Source: Mycobacterium marinum | GTDB lineage: Bacteria > Actinomycetota > Actinomycetes > Mycobacteriales > Mycobacteriaceae | Reading direction: 5' to 3' | Assembly (NCBI RefSeq): GCF_003391395.1 | Contig: NZ_CP024190.1 | Span: 2,542,001 to 2,606,000 of the forward strand | DNA length: 64,000 nucleotides | In this document: piece after piece, positions 33,428-42,814 of the stretch | How positions within the stretch are numbered: the first letter of the stretch is position 1 | How the letters are laid out: each line of letters begins with the position of its first letter | The notes under the pieces: generated by a model | Databases searched by the model: none | What the model was told of the DNA's origin: nothing | The model's input: only the letters and a program-made list of their open reading frames with translations | Translations under genes and position numbers: made by a program

Positions 33428-36247
33428 CTAGCCCGACTTCAGCATGTTGCGCAGCACGTACTGCAGGATGCCGCCGTTGCGGTAGTAGTCGGCCTCACCC
33501 GGAGTGTCAATGCGCACCACCGCGTCGAACTCGATCGGGTCGGCACCGTCCTTGGTGGCCTTCACATGCACCGTCTTGGGCGTCTTGCCGGAGTTGAGCT
33601 CTTCAATACCGGTGACGTCGAAGGTCTCGGTGCCATCCAGGCCGAGCGACGATGCCGACTGCCCCGTGGGGAACTGCAGCGGAATGACGCCCATGCCGAT
33701 CAAGTTGGAGCGGTGGATGCGCTCGAACGACTCGGCGATCACCACCCGCACGCCCAGCAGCAGCGTTCCCTTGGCCGCCCAGTCGCGAGACGAACCGGAA
33801 CCATATTCCTTGCCGCCCAGCACCACCAGCGGAATGTTCTGTGCCGCATAGTTTTGCGCCGCGTCGTAGATGAAGGCCTGCGGCGCGCCATCCTGGGTGA
33901 AGTCGCGGGTGTAGCCGCCGGAGACATCGTCGAGCAACTGGTTGCGCAACCGGATGTTGGCGAACGTGCCGCGAATCATCACCTCGTGGTTTCCGCGTCG
34001 TGACCCGAAGGAGTTGTAGTCCTTGCGCGCCACGCCGTGCTCGTCGAGGTACTGGGCGGCCGGGGTGCCCGGCTTGATCGCGCCGGCGGGGGAGATGTGG
34101 TCGGTGGTCACCGAGTCGCCAAGCAACGCGAGCACCCGCGCGCCGGTGATGTCACTGACCGGAGCGGGGGCAGCGGCCATCCCCTCGAAGTACGGTGGCT
34201 TGCGCACGTAGGTCGAGCTCTGGTCCCAGTCAAAGGTGTTGCCGCTGGGGGTGGGCAGGTTGCGCCAGCGCTCGTCACCTTTGAACACGTCGGCGTAGTT
34301 CTTGGTGAACATCTCCTGGTTGATCGCCGAGGCGATGGTGTCGGCGACGTCTTGCTGTGACGGCCAGATGTCACGCAAGAAGACGTCTTTGTCTTCCTTG
34401 TCGGTGCCCAGCGGCTGGTTCTCGAAGTCGAAGTCCATGGTGCCGGCCAGCGCATAGGCGACGACCAACGGCGGCGAGGCCAGGTAGTTCATCTTGACGT
34501 CGGGGTTGATCCGGCCCTCGAAGTTCCGGTTGCCCGACAGCACCGCGGCCACCGAGAGGTCGTTGTCGTTGACGGCCTTCGAGATCTCTTCGGGCAGCGG
34601 CCCGGAGTTGCCGATGCACGTGGTGCAGCCGTAGCCGACCAGGTAGAAGCCCAACTTCTCCAGGTACGGCCACAACCCGGCCTTGTCGTAGTAGTCGTTG
34701 ACCACCTGAGATCCGGGCGCCATGGTGGTCTTCACCCATGGCTTGGAGGTCAGCCCCTTGTCGACGGCGTTGCGGGCCAGCAGCGCGGCGCCCAGCATCA
34801 CCTCGGGATTGGAGGTGTTGGTGCAGGAGGTGATTGCGGCGATCACCACCGCGCCGTGGTCGAGCACGAACTCGCCGAGTTCGTCGGAGCGCACCCGCAC
34901 GGGCTTGCTCACCCGGCCATCGGCGTGCGCGGCCGCGGAGTGGACGGCGGCGACATCGTCGTTGGCGAAGGTCAGTTGCCCGGGGTCGCTGGCCGGGAAG
35001 GTTTCCTCTACTACCTCGTCTAGTTTCGAGTGTTGGTCGTGTGCGGAGGAGTCGTCGCTGACGTAGTGAGTGATCTGTTCGCGGAAGGTGCCTTTGGCCT
35101 CGGACAAGACGATTCGGTCTTGCGGGCGCTTGGGCCCGGCGATGGACGGCACCACGTCGGACAGGTTGAGTTCGAGGTACTCGGAGAACACCGGCTCGTG
35201 CTTGGGGTCGTGCCACATGCCCTGTTCCTTGGCGTAGGCCGCAACCAGCGCCACCTGCTCAGCGGAGCGACCGGTCAACTCGAGGTATTTGATGGTCTCC
35301 TCGTCGATCGGGAAAATTGCTGCGGTGGAACCGAATTCGGGGCTCATGTTGCCCAGCGTGGCGCGGTTGGCCAATGGCACCGCGGCCACGCCCTCGCCGT
35401 AGAACTCGACGAACTTGCCGACGACGCCGTGCTTGCGCAGCATCTCGGTGACGGTGAGCACCACGTCGGTGGCCGTGACGCCGGGCTGGATCTCGCCGGT
35501 CAGCTTGAACCCGACCACCCGCGGGATCAGCATCGACACCGGCTGGCCGAGCATCGCCGCCTCGGCTTCGATGCCGCCCACGCCCCAGCCCAGCACGCCG
35601 AGGCCGTTGACCATGGTGGTGTGCGAGTCGGTGCCCACGCAGGTGTCGGGATATGCCACGCCGTCACGGTCCATCACCACGCTGGCCAAGTATTCGATGT
35701 TGACCTGGTGCACGATGCCGGTGCCGGGAGGTACCACTTTGAAGTCGTCGAAAGAGCCTTGCCCCCAGCGCAAGAACTGGTAGCGCTCGCCGTTGCGCTG
35801 GTATTCGATCTCGACGTTGCGCTCGAAGGCGTCGGCCCGACCGAACAGGTCGGCGATCACTGAGTGGTCGATCACCAGGTCGGCGGGGGCCAGCGGGTTG
35901 ACCTTGTCGGGCTGGCCGCCGAGATCTCCGATGGCTTCACGCATGGTTGCCAGGTCGACGATGCACGGCACCCCGGTGAAGTCCTGCATCACAACGCGGG
36001 CGGGGGTGTACTGGATTTCGATGCTGGGTTCCGCTTGCGGGTCCCAGTTCGCAATGGCCTCGATGTGATCCTTGGTGATGTTGCTGCCGTCCTCGTTGCG
36101 CAGCAGGTTCTCGGCGAGCACTTTGAGGCTGTAGGGAAGCTTTTTGGTGTTTGGGACGGCGTCGAGACGATAGATCTGGTAACTCTTGTCGCCGACCTCG
36201 AGGGTGTTGCGGGCTCCGAACGAGTTCACAGAATCTTTGCTGGTCAC
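33428..36247 (-). CDS. acn: Aconitate hydratase
   Basis: TCA-cycle and glyoxylate-cycle enzyme interconverting citrate and isocitrate through a [4Fe-4S] cluster; 939 residues, AcnA/IRP type. Cluster cysteines are in AITSCTNTSNP and GYGCTTCIGNSG; DSHTTMVNGLGVLGWGVGG and the C-terminal swivel domain GGKEYGSGSSRDWAAKG with ERIHRSNLIGMGV are visible. A Ser/His/Asp-rich insertion near residues 405-450 varies among mycobacteria. The GTG at 36247 (VTSKDSVNSFG) has GGGAG six nt upstream; a TTG at 36259 is less likely. It is expected to be a client of the suf operon and is repressed by AcnR. Confidence 0.96.
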   Translation of the reverse strand: MTSKDSVNSFGARNTLEVGDKSYQIYRLDAVPNTKKLPYSLKVLAENLLRNEDGSNITKDHIEAIANWDPQAEPSIEIQYTPARVVMQDFTGVPCIVDLATMREAIGDLGGQPDKVNPLAPADLVIDHSVIADLFGRADAFERNVEIEYQRNGERYQFLRWGQGSFDDFKVVPPGTGIVHQVNIEYLASVVMDRDGVAYPDTCVGTDSHTTMVNGLGVLGWGVGGIEAEAAMLGQPVSMLIPRVVGFKLTGEIQPGVTATDVVLTVTEMLRKHGVVGKFVEFYGEGVAAVPLANRATLGNMSPEFGSTAAIFPIDEETIKYLELTGRSAEQVALVAAYAKEQGMWHDPKHEPVFSEYLELNLSDVVPSIAGPKRPQDRIVLSEAKGTFREQITHYVSDDSSAHDQHSKLDEVVEETFPASDPGQLTFANDDVAAVHSAAAHADGRVSKPVRVRSDELGEFVLDHGAVVIAAITSCTNTSNPEVMLGAALLARNAVDKGLTSKPWVKTTMAPGSQVVNDYYDKAGLWPYLEKLGFYLVGYGCTTCIGNSGPLPEEISKAVNDNDLSVAAVLSGNRNFEGRINPDVKMNYLASPPLVVAYALAGTMDFDFENQPLGTDKEDKDVFLRDIWPSQQDVADTIASAINQEMFTKNYADVFKGDERWRNLPTPSGNTFDWDQSSTYVRKPPYFEGMAAAPAPVSDITGARVLALLGDSVTTDHISPAGAIKPGTPAAQYLDEHGVARKDYNSFGSRRGNHEVMIRGTFANIRLRNQLLDDVSGGYTRDFTQDGAPQAFIYDAAQNYAAQNIPLVVLGGKEYGSGSSRDWAAKGTLLLGVRVVIAESFERIHRSNLIGMGVIPLQFPTGQSASSLGLDGTETFDVTGIEELNSGKTPKTVHVKATKDGADPIEFDAVVRIDTPGEADYYRNGGILQYVLRNMLKSG

Positions 36248-36322
36248 ATCAACTCCCAAGGATTAAATTCTCCCGCCAACGGGCCGTGTCGACGGGGCTT
36301 CAAATGCGCAAAGCAACATTAA

Positions 36323-36338
36323 CAGTACGCTTGTCCTG
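36323..36338 (-). promoter_or_regulatory. AcnR operator upstream of acn
   Basis: On the acn coding strand the bases read CAGGACAAGCGTACTG, a full match to the AcnR consensus CAGNACnnncGTACTG recalled from Corynebacterium and mycobacteria. It lies 76 nt before the acn start and is followed by a TTAATGT stretch that could be the -10 region, so a bound repressor would cover the promoter. The rest of the 302-bp gap 36248-36549 shows no gene. Confidence 0.72.
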
Positions 36339-36549
36339 CATTGCGTTGGCACTCGCACTGTCAGTCTTGTCGCGCGGGGCGCGTGGCGGAACCCCATTTT
36401 TCGACTCGACCGCGGGAGGTGGCCCCACGACCTGCCTACTGTCAGGCTAGGGTGGCCGCGGTAGCCGGAATTCACCCGGGTGTGACGGCATCATCCGGCC
36501 GTCCGGCGCGCGAGCCGAACCCGTGGGCCAACGCGGCAGAAAGGACGTC

Positions 36550-37101
36550 ATGAGCGGACCAGAAACTATCCCGTTTCTGCCGGCCTACATCCCGCAGGAC
36601 GTCGACATGGCGGCGGTCAAGGCCGAGGTCGCCGCGATCGGCGTCAGCGCTCCACCCGAGGCACTGCCCGGACTGGTCGAGGTGGTCAGCCAAGCGCAGC
36701 ACGACGGAATAAATCTCAAGATCGTGCTGATCGACCACAACCCTCCCAACGACACCCCGCTGCGGGACATCGCGACCGTCGTCGGCGCCGACTACCCGGA
36801 TGTGACGGTGCTGGCGCTGAGCCCGAGCTATGTCGGCAGCTACAGCAAGGAGTTCCCTCGCGTCACCCTGGAGGCGGGGGAGGACCATTCCAAGACGGGC
36901 AACGCCGTCCAGTCCGCACAGAACTTTTTGAACGAGCTCGATACACCCGAGTTTCCCTGGACCGGGTTGACAATCTTTTTGCTGATTGGGGTGCTCGCGG
37001 CAGCGGTCGGAACCCGGTTCATGCAGCTGCGCGCCAGGCGATCAGCAACCTCCCCCGAGGTTGCCCAAGCGGTGGCCGAGCCGGCTGACCCAGGGGTTTA
37101 G
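36550..37101 (+). CDS. Membrane-anchored mycobacterial protein (Rv1476 homologue)
   Basis: Protein of 183 residues with an alpha/beta N-terminal domain (AEVAAIGVSAPPEALPGLVEVVSQAQHDGINLKIVLIDHNPPNDTPLRD) and one C-terminal transmembrane helix (about residues 137-156, LTIFLLIGVLAAAVGTRFM) followed by a basic tail. The soluble part resembles TPM/DUF-type domains found in membrane-protein repair or signalling, but function is unknown. The ATG at 36550 follows AAGGA. The gene is always next to ripA in mycobacteria, which hints at a cell-envelope role. Confidence 0.85.
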   Translation: MSGPETIPFLPAYIPQDVDMAAVKAEVAAIGVSAPPEALPGLVEVVSQAQHDGINLKIVLIDHNPPNDTPLRDIATVVGADYPDVTVLALSPSYVGSYSKEFPRVTLEAGEDHSKTGNAVQSAQNFLNELDTPEFPWTGLTIFLLIGVLAAAVGTRFMQLRARRSATSPEVAQAVAEPADPGV

Positions 37102-37210
37102 CCAGCTAGAAGGGCATTTCTGGCATTTGCGCGGATCTACTCCGTCTGCCGGTGGCAAACGCGCTAGATAACCGTTCGGTCACATTAAATGCACGTAGCG
37201 GGCGCACTTT

Positions 37211-37247
37211 GTGACATACGTTTCCTTTGCGTCAAGTGTGACGTACG
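37211..37247 (+). promoter_or_regulatory. Direct repeats GTGACRTACG upstream of ripA
   Basis: GTGACATACG (37211-37220) and GTGACGTACG (37238-37247) are near-identical direct repeats 27 bp apart, 86-122 nt before the ripA start. A GGTCAC near 37175 provides a further, inverted copy of the core. RipA is a reported target of the essential response regulator MtrA, whose sites contain GTGAC/GTCAC cores, so these are candidate MtrA boxes. Confidence 0.45.
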
Positions 37248-37332
37248 GTGCGAATGGTGATTGTGATGTTTTTGGCGCTTTCCGTACCAACAGGCGCCGT
37301 CCGTCCGGTTTAAGCCATAGGAGACCTGACCA

Positions 37333-38742
37333 ATGAGACGGACCCGCCGTAGCTCAGCTTCGAGATCGGCAGCAAGACTTGTCCGACCGGCCATTCCCTC
37401 GGTGGTCAGTGTTGCCCTGCTGGTAACGGTTCCAGCGGTGGCCAATGCTGATTCCCGAACCGACTCCATCGCCGCGCTGATCGCCGACGTCGCACGGGCG
37501 AACCAGCGGCTGGACGACCTGAGCGCCACCGTTGAGCTCGAGCAGGAGGGCGTCAACAAGGCGATGGTCGCCGTGGAGACGGCCCGGGATGAGGCCGCCG
37601 CCGCCGAGCACGAACTCGAGGCCAGTCAGCAAGCGGTCAAAGATGCCAATGCGGCCATCGCCGCGGCCCAGCACCGGTTCGATAGGTTCGCGGCCGCCAC
37701 CTATATGAATGGCCCGTCGGACAGCTACCTGACCGCGACCAGTCCCGACGAAATCATCGCGGCGGCGACCGCCGCCAAGACCCTGGCCGCGAGTGCGCAG
37801 ACCGTCATGGCGAATCTGGAGCGGGCACGGACCCGGCAGGTCAACAAGGAATCGGCCTCGCGGCTGGCCAAGCAGAAGGCCGACAAGGCCGCCGAGGACG
37901 CCAAGACCAGCCAGGACGCGGCCGTGACGGCGCTCACCGATACCCAACGCAAGTTCGACCAACAGCGCGAGGAAGTCAATCGCCTGGCCGCCGAACGCGA
38001 TGAAGCGGAAGCCAAGCTGCAGGCCGCCAGGCTGGTTGCCTGGTCCTCGGCTGGTGCAGAAGGTCCGCAGCCGGGGGCGATGTGGGATCCCGGGGCAAGA
38101 CCGGGCAACGGGCGCCGGTGGGACGGCTGGGACCCCACGCTACCTCAGATACCCAGTGCCAACATCCCCGGCGACCCGATCGCCGTGGTTAACCAGGTGC
38201 TGGGCATCTCGGCAACATCTGCGCAGGTCACGGCCAACATGGGGCGAAACTTCCTGCAGCAGTTGGGCATCCTCAAGCCCACCGACACCGGAATCACCAA
38301 CGCCGCAACGGGCGCTACCCGGATTCCGCGGGTCTATGGGCGACAGGCCTCCGAATACGTGATCCGTCGCGGAATGGCGCAGATCGGAGTGCCCTACTCC
38401 TGGGGCGGCGGTAATGCTGCGGGACCCAGTAAAGGAATCGACTCCGGGGCGGGTATCACCGGCTTCGACTGTTCGGGCCTGGTGCTCTACTCGTTCGCCG
38501 GGGTGGGAATCAAGCTGCCGCACTACTCGGGTTCGCAGTACAACCTGGGCCGCAAGATCCCAACCTCGCAGATGCGCCGCGGCGACGTCATCTTCTACGG
38601 ACCCGGCGGCAGCCAGCACGTCACCCTTTATCTGGGCAACGGTCAGATGCTCGAAGCCCCCGACATCGGGTTGAAAGTACGGGTTGCGCCGGTGCGCACC
38701 AGCGGCATGACGCCCTTCGTGGTCCGCTACATCGAGTACTAG
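37333..38742 (+). CDS. ripA: RipA, NlpC/P60 peptidoglycan endopeptidase
   Basis: Secreted D,L-endopeptidase that cleaves the peptide stem between D-Glu and mDAP and is needed for daughter-cell separation. The 469-residue product has an Arg-rich signal peptide (cleavage after VPAVANA, about residue 39), a long coiled-coil inhibitory domain (45-240), a linker containing WDGWDPTLPQIPSANIPGDP, and a C-terminal NlpC/P60 domain with C380 (FDCSGLVLYSF), H429 (GSQHVTLYLG) and a Glu in MLEAPD. It is followed by its paralogue ripB 25 bp downstream. In M. tuberculosis RipA works with RpfB and is activated by MarP. Confidence 0.95.
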   Translation: MRRTRRSSASRSAARLVRPAIPSVVSVALLVTVPAVANADSRTDSIAALIADVARANQRLDDLSATVELEQEGVNKAMVAVETARDEAAAAEHELEASQQAVKDANAAIAAAQHRFDRFAAATYMNGPSDSYLTATSPDEIIAAATAAKTLAASAQTVMANLERARTRQVNKESASRLAKQKADKAAEDAKTSQDAAVTALTDTQRKFDQQREEVNRLAAERDEAEAKLQAARLVAWSSAGAEGPQPGAMWDPGARPGNGRRWDGWDPTLPQIPSANIPGDPIAVVNQVLGISATSAQVTANMGRNFLQQLGILKPTDTGITNAATGATRIPRVYGRQASEYVIRRGMAQIGVPYSWGGGNAAGPSKGIDSGAGITGFDCSGLVLYSFAGVGIKLPHYSGSQYNLGRKIPTSQMRRGDVIFYGPGGSQHVTLYLGNGQMLEAPDIGLKVRVAPVRTSGMTPFVVRYIEY

Positions 38743-38767
38743 CACGATGAGTAGTTATCGAGGTCCC

Positions 38768-39487
38768 ATGCGATACAAGCGATTTCGCCTACTCGGTTTG
38801 GCCTGGATAACCCTGGCGGTGGCAGCCCTGATGGTCGTGGTGTCAGCACCGGCTGACGCCGATCCGGGCGGATGGGATCCCACCTTGCCGGCGACCGCCA
38901 GCGCGGGTGCACCCGGGGACGCGCTTGCCATGGCAAATGCTTCGCTGCAGGCCACCGCCCAGGCCACCCAGACCACTTTGGACTTGGGCCGGCAGTTTCT
39001 CGGCGGGCTCGGGATCAATCTGGGCGGTAGTCCCGCGCCCAGTGCGGCCAATACCGGAGCAAACCGGATTCCGCGGGTTTACGGCCGGCAGGCGCTCGAG
39101 TACGTGATCCGTCGGGGCGGATCGCAGATGGGGGTCCCGTATTCCTGGGGCGGCGGCAGCCTGCAGGGCCCCAGCAAGGGCGTCGACTCCGGTGCCAACA
39201 CCGTCGGTTTCGACTGCTCGGGTTTGATGCGTTACGCCTTTGCCGGGGTGGGCGTGCTGATCCCGCGCTATTCCGGTGACCAGTACAACGCCGGCCGGCA
39301 TATTTCTCCTGATCAGGCGCGGCGCGGCGACCTGATCTTCTACGGCCCGGGGGGCAGCCAGCACGTGACCATGTATCTGGGCAACGGCCAAATGCTGGAG
39401 GCATCCGGAAGCGCGGGCAAAGTCACGGTGAGCCCGGTGCGCAAGGCCGGCATGACCCCCTTCGTGACTAGGATCATCGAGTACTGA
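38768..39487 (+). CDS. ripB: RipB, NlpC/P60 endopeptidase
   Basis: Shorter paralogue of RipA, 239 residues: signal peptide ending near ADADP, the WDPTLP linker motif shared with RipA, a TQTTLDLGRQFLGGLGINLGG linker, then the NlpC/P60 domain with FDCSGLMRYAF and GSQHVTMYLG and the Glu in MLEASG. No coiled-coil inhibitory domain is present, so it is constitutively active in vitro in the family. The ATG at 38768 is preferred because GAGG precedes it; an in-frame ATG at 38747 lacks a ribosome site. Confidence 0.93.
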   Translation: MRYKRFRLLGLAWITLAVAALMVVVSAPADADPGGWDPTLPATASAGAPGDALAMANASLQATAQATQTTLDLGRQFLGGLGINLGGSPAPSAANTGANRIPRVYGRQALEYVIRRGGSQMGVPYSWGGGSLQGPSKGVDSGANTVGFDCSGLMRYAFAGVGVLIPRYSGDQYNAGRHISPDQARRGDLIFYGPGGSQHVTMYLGNGQMLEASGSAGKVTVSPVRKAGMTPFVTRIIEY

Positions 39488-39554
39488 GTCAGGTGTGCCG
39501 CCCGGTTAGCGGGCCCGGGCGCCTGAGGCGGAGCGGGGCGTGGTGCGCCGGTTA

Positions 39555-39574
39555 CGGTTGCCGGTCGGCAACCG
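39555..39574 (+). terminator. Stem-loop after ripB
   Basis: CGGTTGCC (39555-39562), loop GGTC, GGCAACCG (39567-39574) form a perfect 8-bp stem with a tetraloop, 67 nt after the ripB stop and 111 nt before moxR1. A likely terminator separating the two transcripts; no U-tract. Confidence 0.5.
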
Positions 39575-39685
39575 CGGCGTCGACGGAATCCAGGAGGCCT
39601 GGAATAGTTGAACGCGGGCACGTCGCTGCCCCGCGAATTTAGTCGTGTCAGCAGTCGTGTCTGATCGAGCGGTGGAGGGTTGTTG

Positions 39686-40801
39686 ATGACATCAGCAGGT
39701 GGCGGTTACTCGGGTCCGGGTGGGCATTCGGCCCCACCGGCCCATGAGGCGCCTTCGGGTGGCCCGGACGGGCTGGCCGCCGAGGTACACACCCTCGAGC
39801 GGGCAATTTTCGAGGTCAAGCGGATCATCGTCGGCCAGGACCAGCTGGTGGAGCGGATGCTGGTCGGCCTGCTGGCCAAAGGGCATGTGCTGCTCGAGGG
39901 TGTTCCCGGGGTAGCCAAGACGCTGGCGGTGGAGACCTTCGCCCGAGTGGTCGGCGGGTCGTTCGCGCGTATCCAGTTCACGCCCGACCTGGTGCCGACC
40001 GACATCGTCGGTACCCGTATCTACCGGCAGGGCAAGGAGGAGTTCGACACCGAACTGGGCCCCGTGGTGGCCAACTTCCTGCTTGCCGACGAGATCAACC
40101 GGGCGCCGGCGAAGGTCCAGTCGGCTCTGCTGGAGGTCATGGCCGAGCGGCACGTGTCGATCGGCGGGAAGACTTTCCCGATGCCCAACCCCTTCCTGGT
40201 GATGGCGACCCAGAACCCGATCGAGCAGGAGGGTGTCTACCCGCTGCCCGAGGCGCAGCGCGACCGCTTCCTGTTCAAGATCAACGTCGGTTACCCGACG
40301 CCCGAGGAAGAGCGGGAGATCATCTACCGGATGGGCGTCACCCCGCCGCAGCCCAAGCAAATCCTGGGCACCGGTGACCTACTGCGGCTCCAGGACATCG
40401 CCGCCAACAACTTCGTACACCACGCTTTGGTCGACTACGTCGTCCGCGTGGTGATGGCAACGCGACAGCCCGAGCAGCTGGGCATGAACGATGTCAAGAC
40501 CTGGATCGCGTTCGGGGCTTCACCGCGCGCGTCGCTGGGCATCATCGCCGCGTCCCGGGCGCTGGCGCTGGTCCGGGGCCGCGATTACGTGATCCCGCAA
40601 GACATTATCGAGGTGGTTCCCGACGTGCTGCGGCACCGCCTGGTGCTGACCTACGACGCACTCGCCGACGAGATTTCGCCTGAGATCGTGATCAACCGCG
40701 TCCTGCAGACGGTTGCCCTGCCGCAGGTGAATGCGGTACCGCAGCAAGGTCATTCGGTGCCACCGGTGATGCAGGCCGCCGCGGCGGCTGGCGGTCGGTG
40801 A
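39686..40801 (+). CDS. moxR1: MoxR-family AAA+ ATPase
   Basis: Chaperone-like ATPase of 371 residues. Walker A is EGVPGVAKT, Walker B FLLADEINRAPAKVQSALLE, sensor 1 MATQNPIEQEG and the arginine-finger region PEAQRDRF. A Gly/Pro/Ser-rich lead of about 30 residues precedes the domain. MoxR proteins work with VWA-domain proteins in maturation or stress; both partners follow directly. The ATG at 39686 has GGAGGG six nt upstream, better than two in-frame TTGs just before it. It overlaps the DUF58 gene by 4 nt. Confidence 0.92.
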   Translation: MTSAGGGYSGPGGHSAPPAHEAPSGGPDGLAAEVHTLERAIFEVKRIIVGQDQLVERMLVGLLAKGHVLLEGVPGVAKTLAVETFARVVGGSFARIQFTPDLVPTDIVGTRIYRQGKEEFDTELGPVVANFLLADEINRAPAKVQSALLEVMAERHVSIGGKTFPMPNPFLVMATQNPIEQEGVYPLPEAQRDRFLFKINVGYPTPEEEREIIYRMGVTPPQPKQILGTGDLLRLQDIAANNFVHHALVDYVVRVVMATRQPEQLGMNDVKTWIAFGASPRASLGIIAASRALALVRGRDYVIPQDIIEVVPDVLRHRLVLTYDALADEISPEIVINRVLQTVALPQVNAVPQQGHSVPPVMQAAAAAGGR

Positions 40802-41772
40802 GCGATTCGGTCCCGGTGGCTCAAGAGGCGGTTGGGCCACGTGTCGTCAACCCGCCGTCGATGCAGCGCGGGGACATCAATGACCCCAAGCTGGCGGCGG
40901 CGCTGAAAACGCTCGAGCTGGCCGTCCGCCACAAGCTGGACGGCGTGCTGCATGGCGACTACCTGGGCCTGCTCCCGGGGCCGGGGAGCGAGCCGGGCGA
41001 ATCCCGCATCTACCAGCCCGGCGACGACGTACGGCGGATGGACTGGTCGGTTACCGCCCGCACCACCACACCGCACGTACGGCAGATGATTGCCGACCGG
41101 GAGTTGGAGACCTGGTTGGTGGTCGACATGTCGGCCAGCCTGGACTTCGGTACCGCCGTGTGCGAGAAGCGTGACCTTGCGGTAGCGGCGGCCGCGGCCA
41201 TCTCGTTCCTCAACAGCGGTGGCGGCAACCGGCTTGGCGCCCTGATTTCCAACGGCGCCACGCTCACTCGAGTGCCGGCGCGGTCCGGGCGCCAGCATCT
41301 GCAGACGATGTTGCGCACCATCGCGACCACACCCAAGGCGCCGGTCGGGGTGCGCGGCGACTTGGCCGTCGCCATCGATGCGCTGCGCCGTCCGGAGCGC
41401 CGTCGCGGGATGGCGGTGATCATCAGCGACTTCCTGGGGCCGATCAATTGGATGCGCCCGCTGCGGGCGATTTCTGCTCGGCACGAGGTACTGGCCATCG
41501 AAGTGCTCGATCCCCGCGATGTCGAACTGCCCGACATCGGCGACGTGGTGCTGCAAGACGCCGAAACCGGGGTGACCCGTGAGTTCACCATCGATGCCCA
41601 GCTGCAGAACGATTTCGCCCGGGCGGCCGCGGCGCACCGGGCCGACGTGGTCCGCACCATCCGCGGTTGCGGGGCACCGGTCATGTCGCTTCGCACCGAC
41701 CGCGATTGGATCGCCGACATCGTCCGTTTCGTCACCTCCCGCCGGCGTGGGGCAATCGCGGGGCGCCGGTGA
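40798..41772 (+). CDS. DUF58 protein
   Basis: Protein of 324 residues (Rv1480 homologue) with the DUF58 signature GDDVRRMDWSVTARTTTPHVRQ and a degenerate VWA-like fold (VVDMSASLDFGTA contains DxSxS). It forms the usual MoxR-DUF58-VWA module. The GTG at 40798 overlaps the moxR1 stop, so coupling is tight. The Pro/Gly-rich N-terminus is variable. Role unknown beyond partnership with MoxR. Confidence 0.9.
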   Translation: MSDSVPVAQEAVGPRVVNPPSMQRGDINDPKLAAALKTLELAVRHKLDGVLHGDYLGLLPGPGSEPGESRIYQPGDDVRRMDWSVTARTTTPHVRQMIADRELETWLVVDMSASLDFGTAVCEKRDLAVAAAAAISFLNSGGGNRLGALISNGATLTRVPARSGRQHLQTMLRTIATTPKAPVGVRGDLAVAIDALRRPERRRGMAVIISDFLGPINWMRPLRAISARHEVLAIEVLDPRDVELPDIGDVVLQDAETGVTREFTIDAQLQNDFARAAAAHRADVVRTIRGCGAPVMSLRTDRDWIADIVRFVTSRRRGAIAGRR

Positions 41773-41806
41773 CACCAACGCTCATGCACGTTGAGACAGG
41801 TCTGTT

Positions 41807-42814
41807 ATGACATTGCCGTTGCTGGGGCCGATGACGCTGTCCGGCTTTGCACACTCTTGGTTCTTCCTATTCCTCTTGGTCGTCGCCGGGTTGATCGCGG
41901 TCTACGTCGTGCTGCAACTGGCGCGCCAGAAGCGGATGCTGCGGTTCGCCAACATGGAGCTGTTGGAGAGCGTGGCCCCCCAGCGGCCCTCGCGCTACCG
42001 TCACATTCCGGCGATGCTGCTGGCCCTATCGTTGGTGCTGTTCACCGTCGCCATGGCCGGGCCGACGCACGACGTCCGGATTCCACGCAACCGCGCGGTG
42101 GTCATGCTGGTGATCGACGTATCGCAGTCGATGCGGGCCACCGACGTCGAGCCCAACCGCATGGTCGCGGCGCAAGAGGCCGCCAAACAGTTCGCCGACG
42201 AGCTGACCCCCGGGATCAACCTTGGGCTGATCGCCTACGCCGGCACCGCGACGGTCCTGGTCTCGCCGACGACCAATCGGGCGGCGACCAAGGCCGCGCT
42301 CGACAAGCTGCAGTTCGCCGACCGCACCGCCACCGGGGAAGCGATCTTCACGGCCCTGCAGGCCATCGCCACCGTCGGAGCGGTGATCGGTGGTGGCGAC
42401 ACACCACCGCCGGCTCGCATCGTGCTGTTCTCCGACGGCAAGGAGACGATGCCGACCAATCCGGACAACCCCAAGGGCGCCTATACCGCCGCACGCACGG
42501 CCAAGGACCAGGGTGTTCCGATCTCGACGATCTCCTTCGGCACCCCGTACGGCTTTGTCGAGATCAACGATCAGCGCCAGCCGGTGCCCGTCGACGACGA
42601 GACGATGAAGAAAGTCGCCCAGCTCTCCGGCGGAAACTCCTACAACGCCGCGACCCTGGCCGAGTTGAACTCGGTCTACGCCTCGCTGCAGCAGCAGATC
42701 GGGTACGAGACGATCAGAGGCGACGCCAGCATGGGTTGGCTGCGTCTGGGCGCGCTCGTCTTGGTGGCAGCGGCACTGGCCGCGCTGCTCATCAACCGCC
42801 GGTTGCCGACCTAG
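41807..42814 (+). CDS. VWA-domain membrane protein (BatA-like)
   Basis: Membrane protein of 335 residues (Rv1481 homologue). Two N-terminal helices (HSWFFLFLLVVAGLIAVYVVL and HIPAMLLALSLVLFTVAMAG) precede a von Willebrand A domain with the MIDAS motif VIDVSQSMRATD, T in LIAYAGTATVLVSPTT and the late Asp in ILFSDGKE-like VLFSDGKETM. A C-terminal helix (about 307-327) anchors it again. Metal-dependent protein interaction with the MoxR/DUF58 pair is the family expectation. ATG at 41807. Confidence 0.9.
   Translation: MTLPLLGPMTLSGFAHSWFFLFLLVVAGLIAVYVVLQLARQKRMLRFANMELLESVAPQRPSRYRHIPAMLLALSLVLFTVAMAGPTHDVRIPRNRAVVMLVIDVSQSMRATDVEPNRMVAAQEAAKQFADELTPGINLGLIAYAGTATVLVSPTTNRAATKAALDKLQFADRTATGEAIFTALQAIATVGAVIGGGDTPPPARIVLFSDGKETMPTNPDNPKGAYTAARTAKDQGVPISTISFGTPYGFVEINDQRQPVPVDDETMKKVAQLSGGNSYNAATLAELNSVYASLQQQIGYETIRGDASMGWLRLGALVLVAAALAALLINRRLPT

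Noticed and set aside
35030..35863. 277-codon plus-strand frame inside aconitase
   Set aside because: Antisense shadow of acn with no family features.
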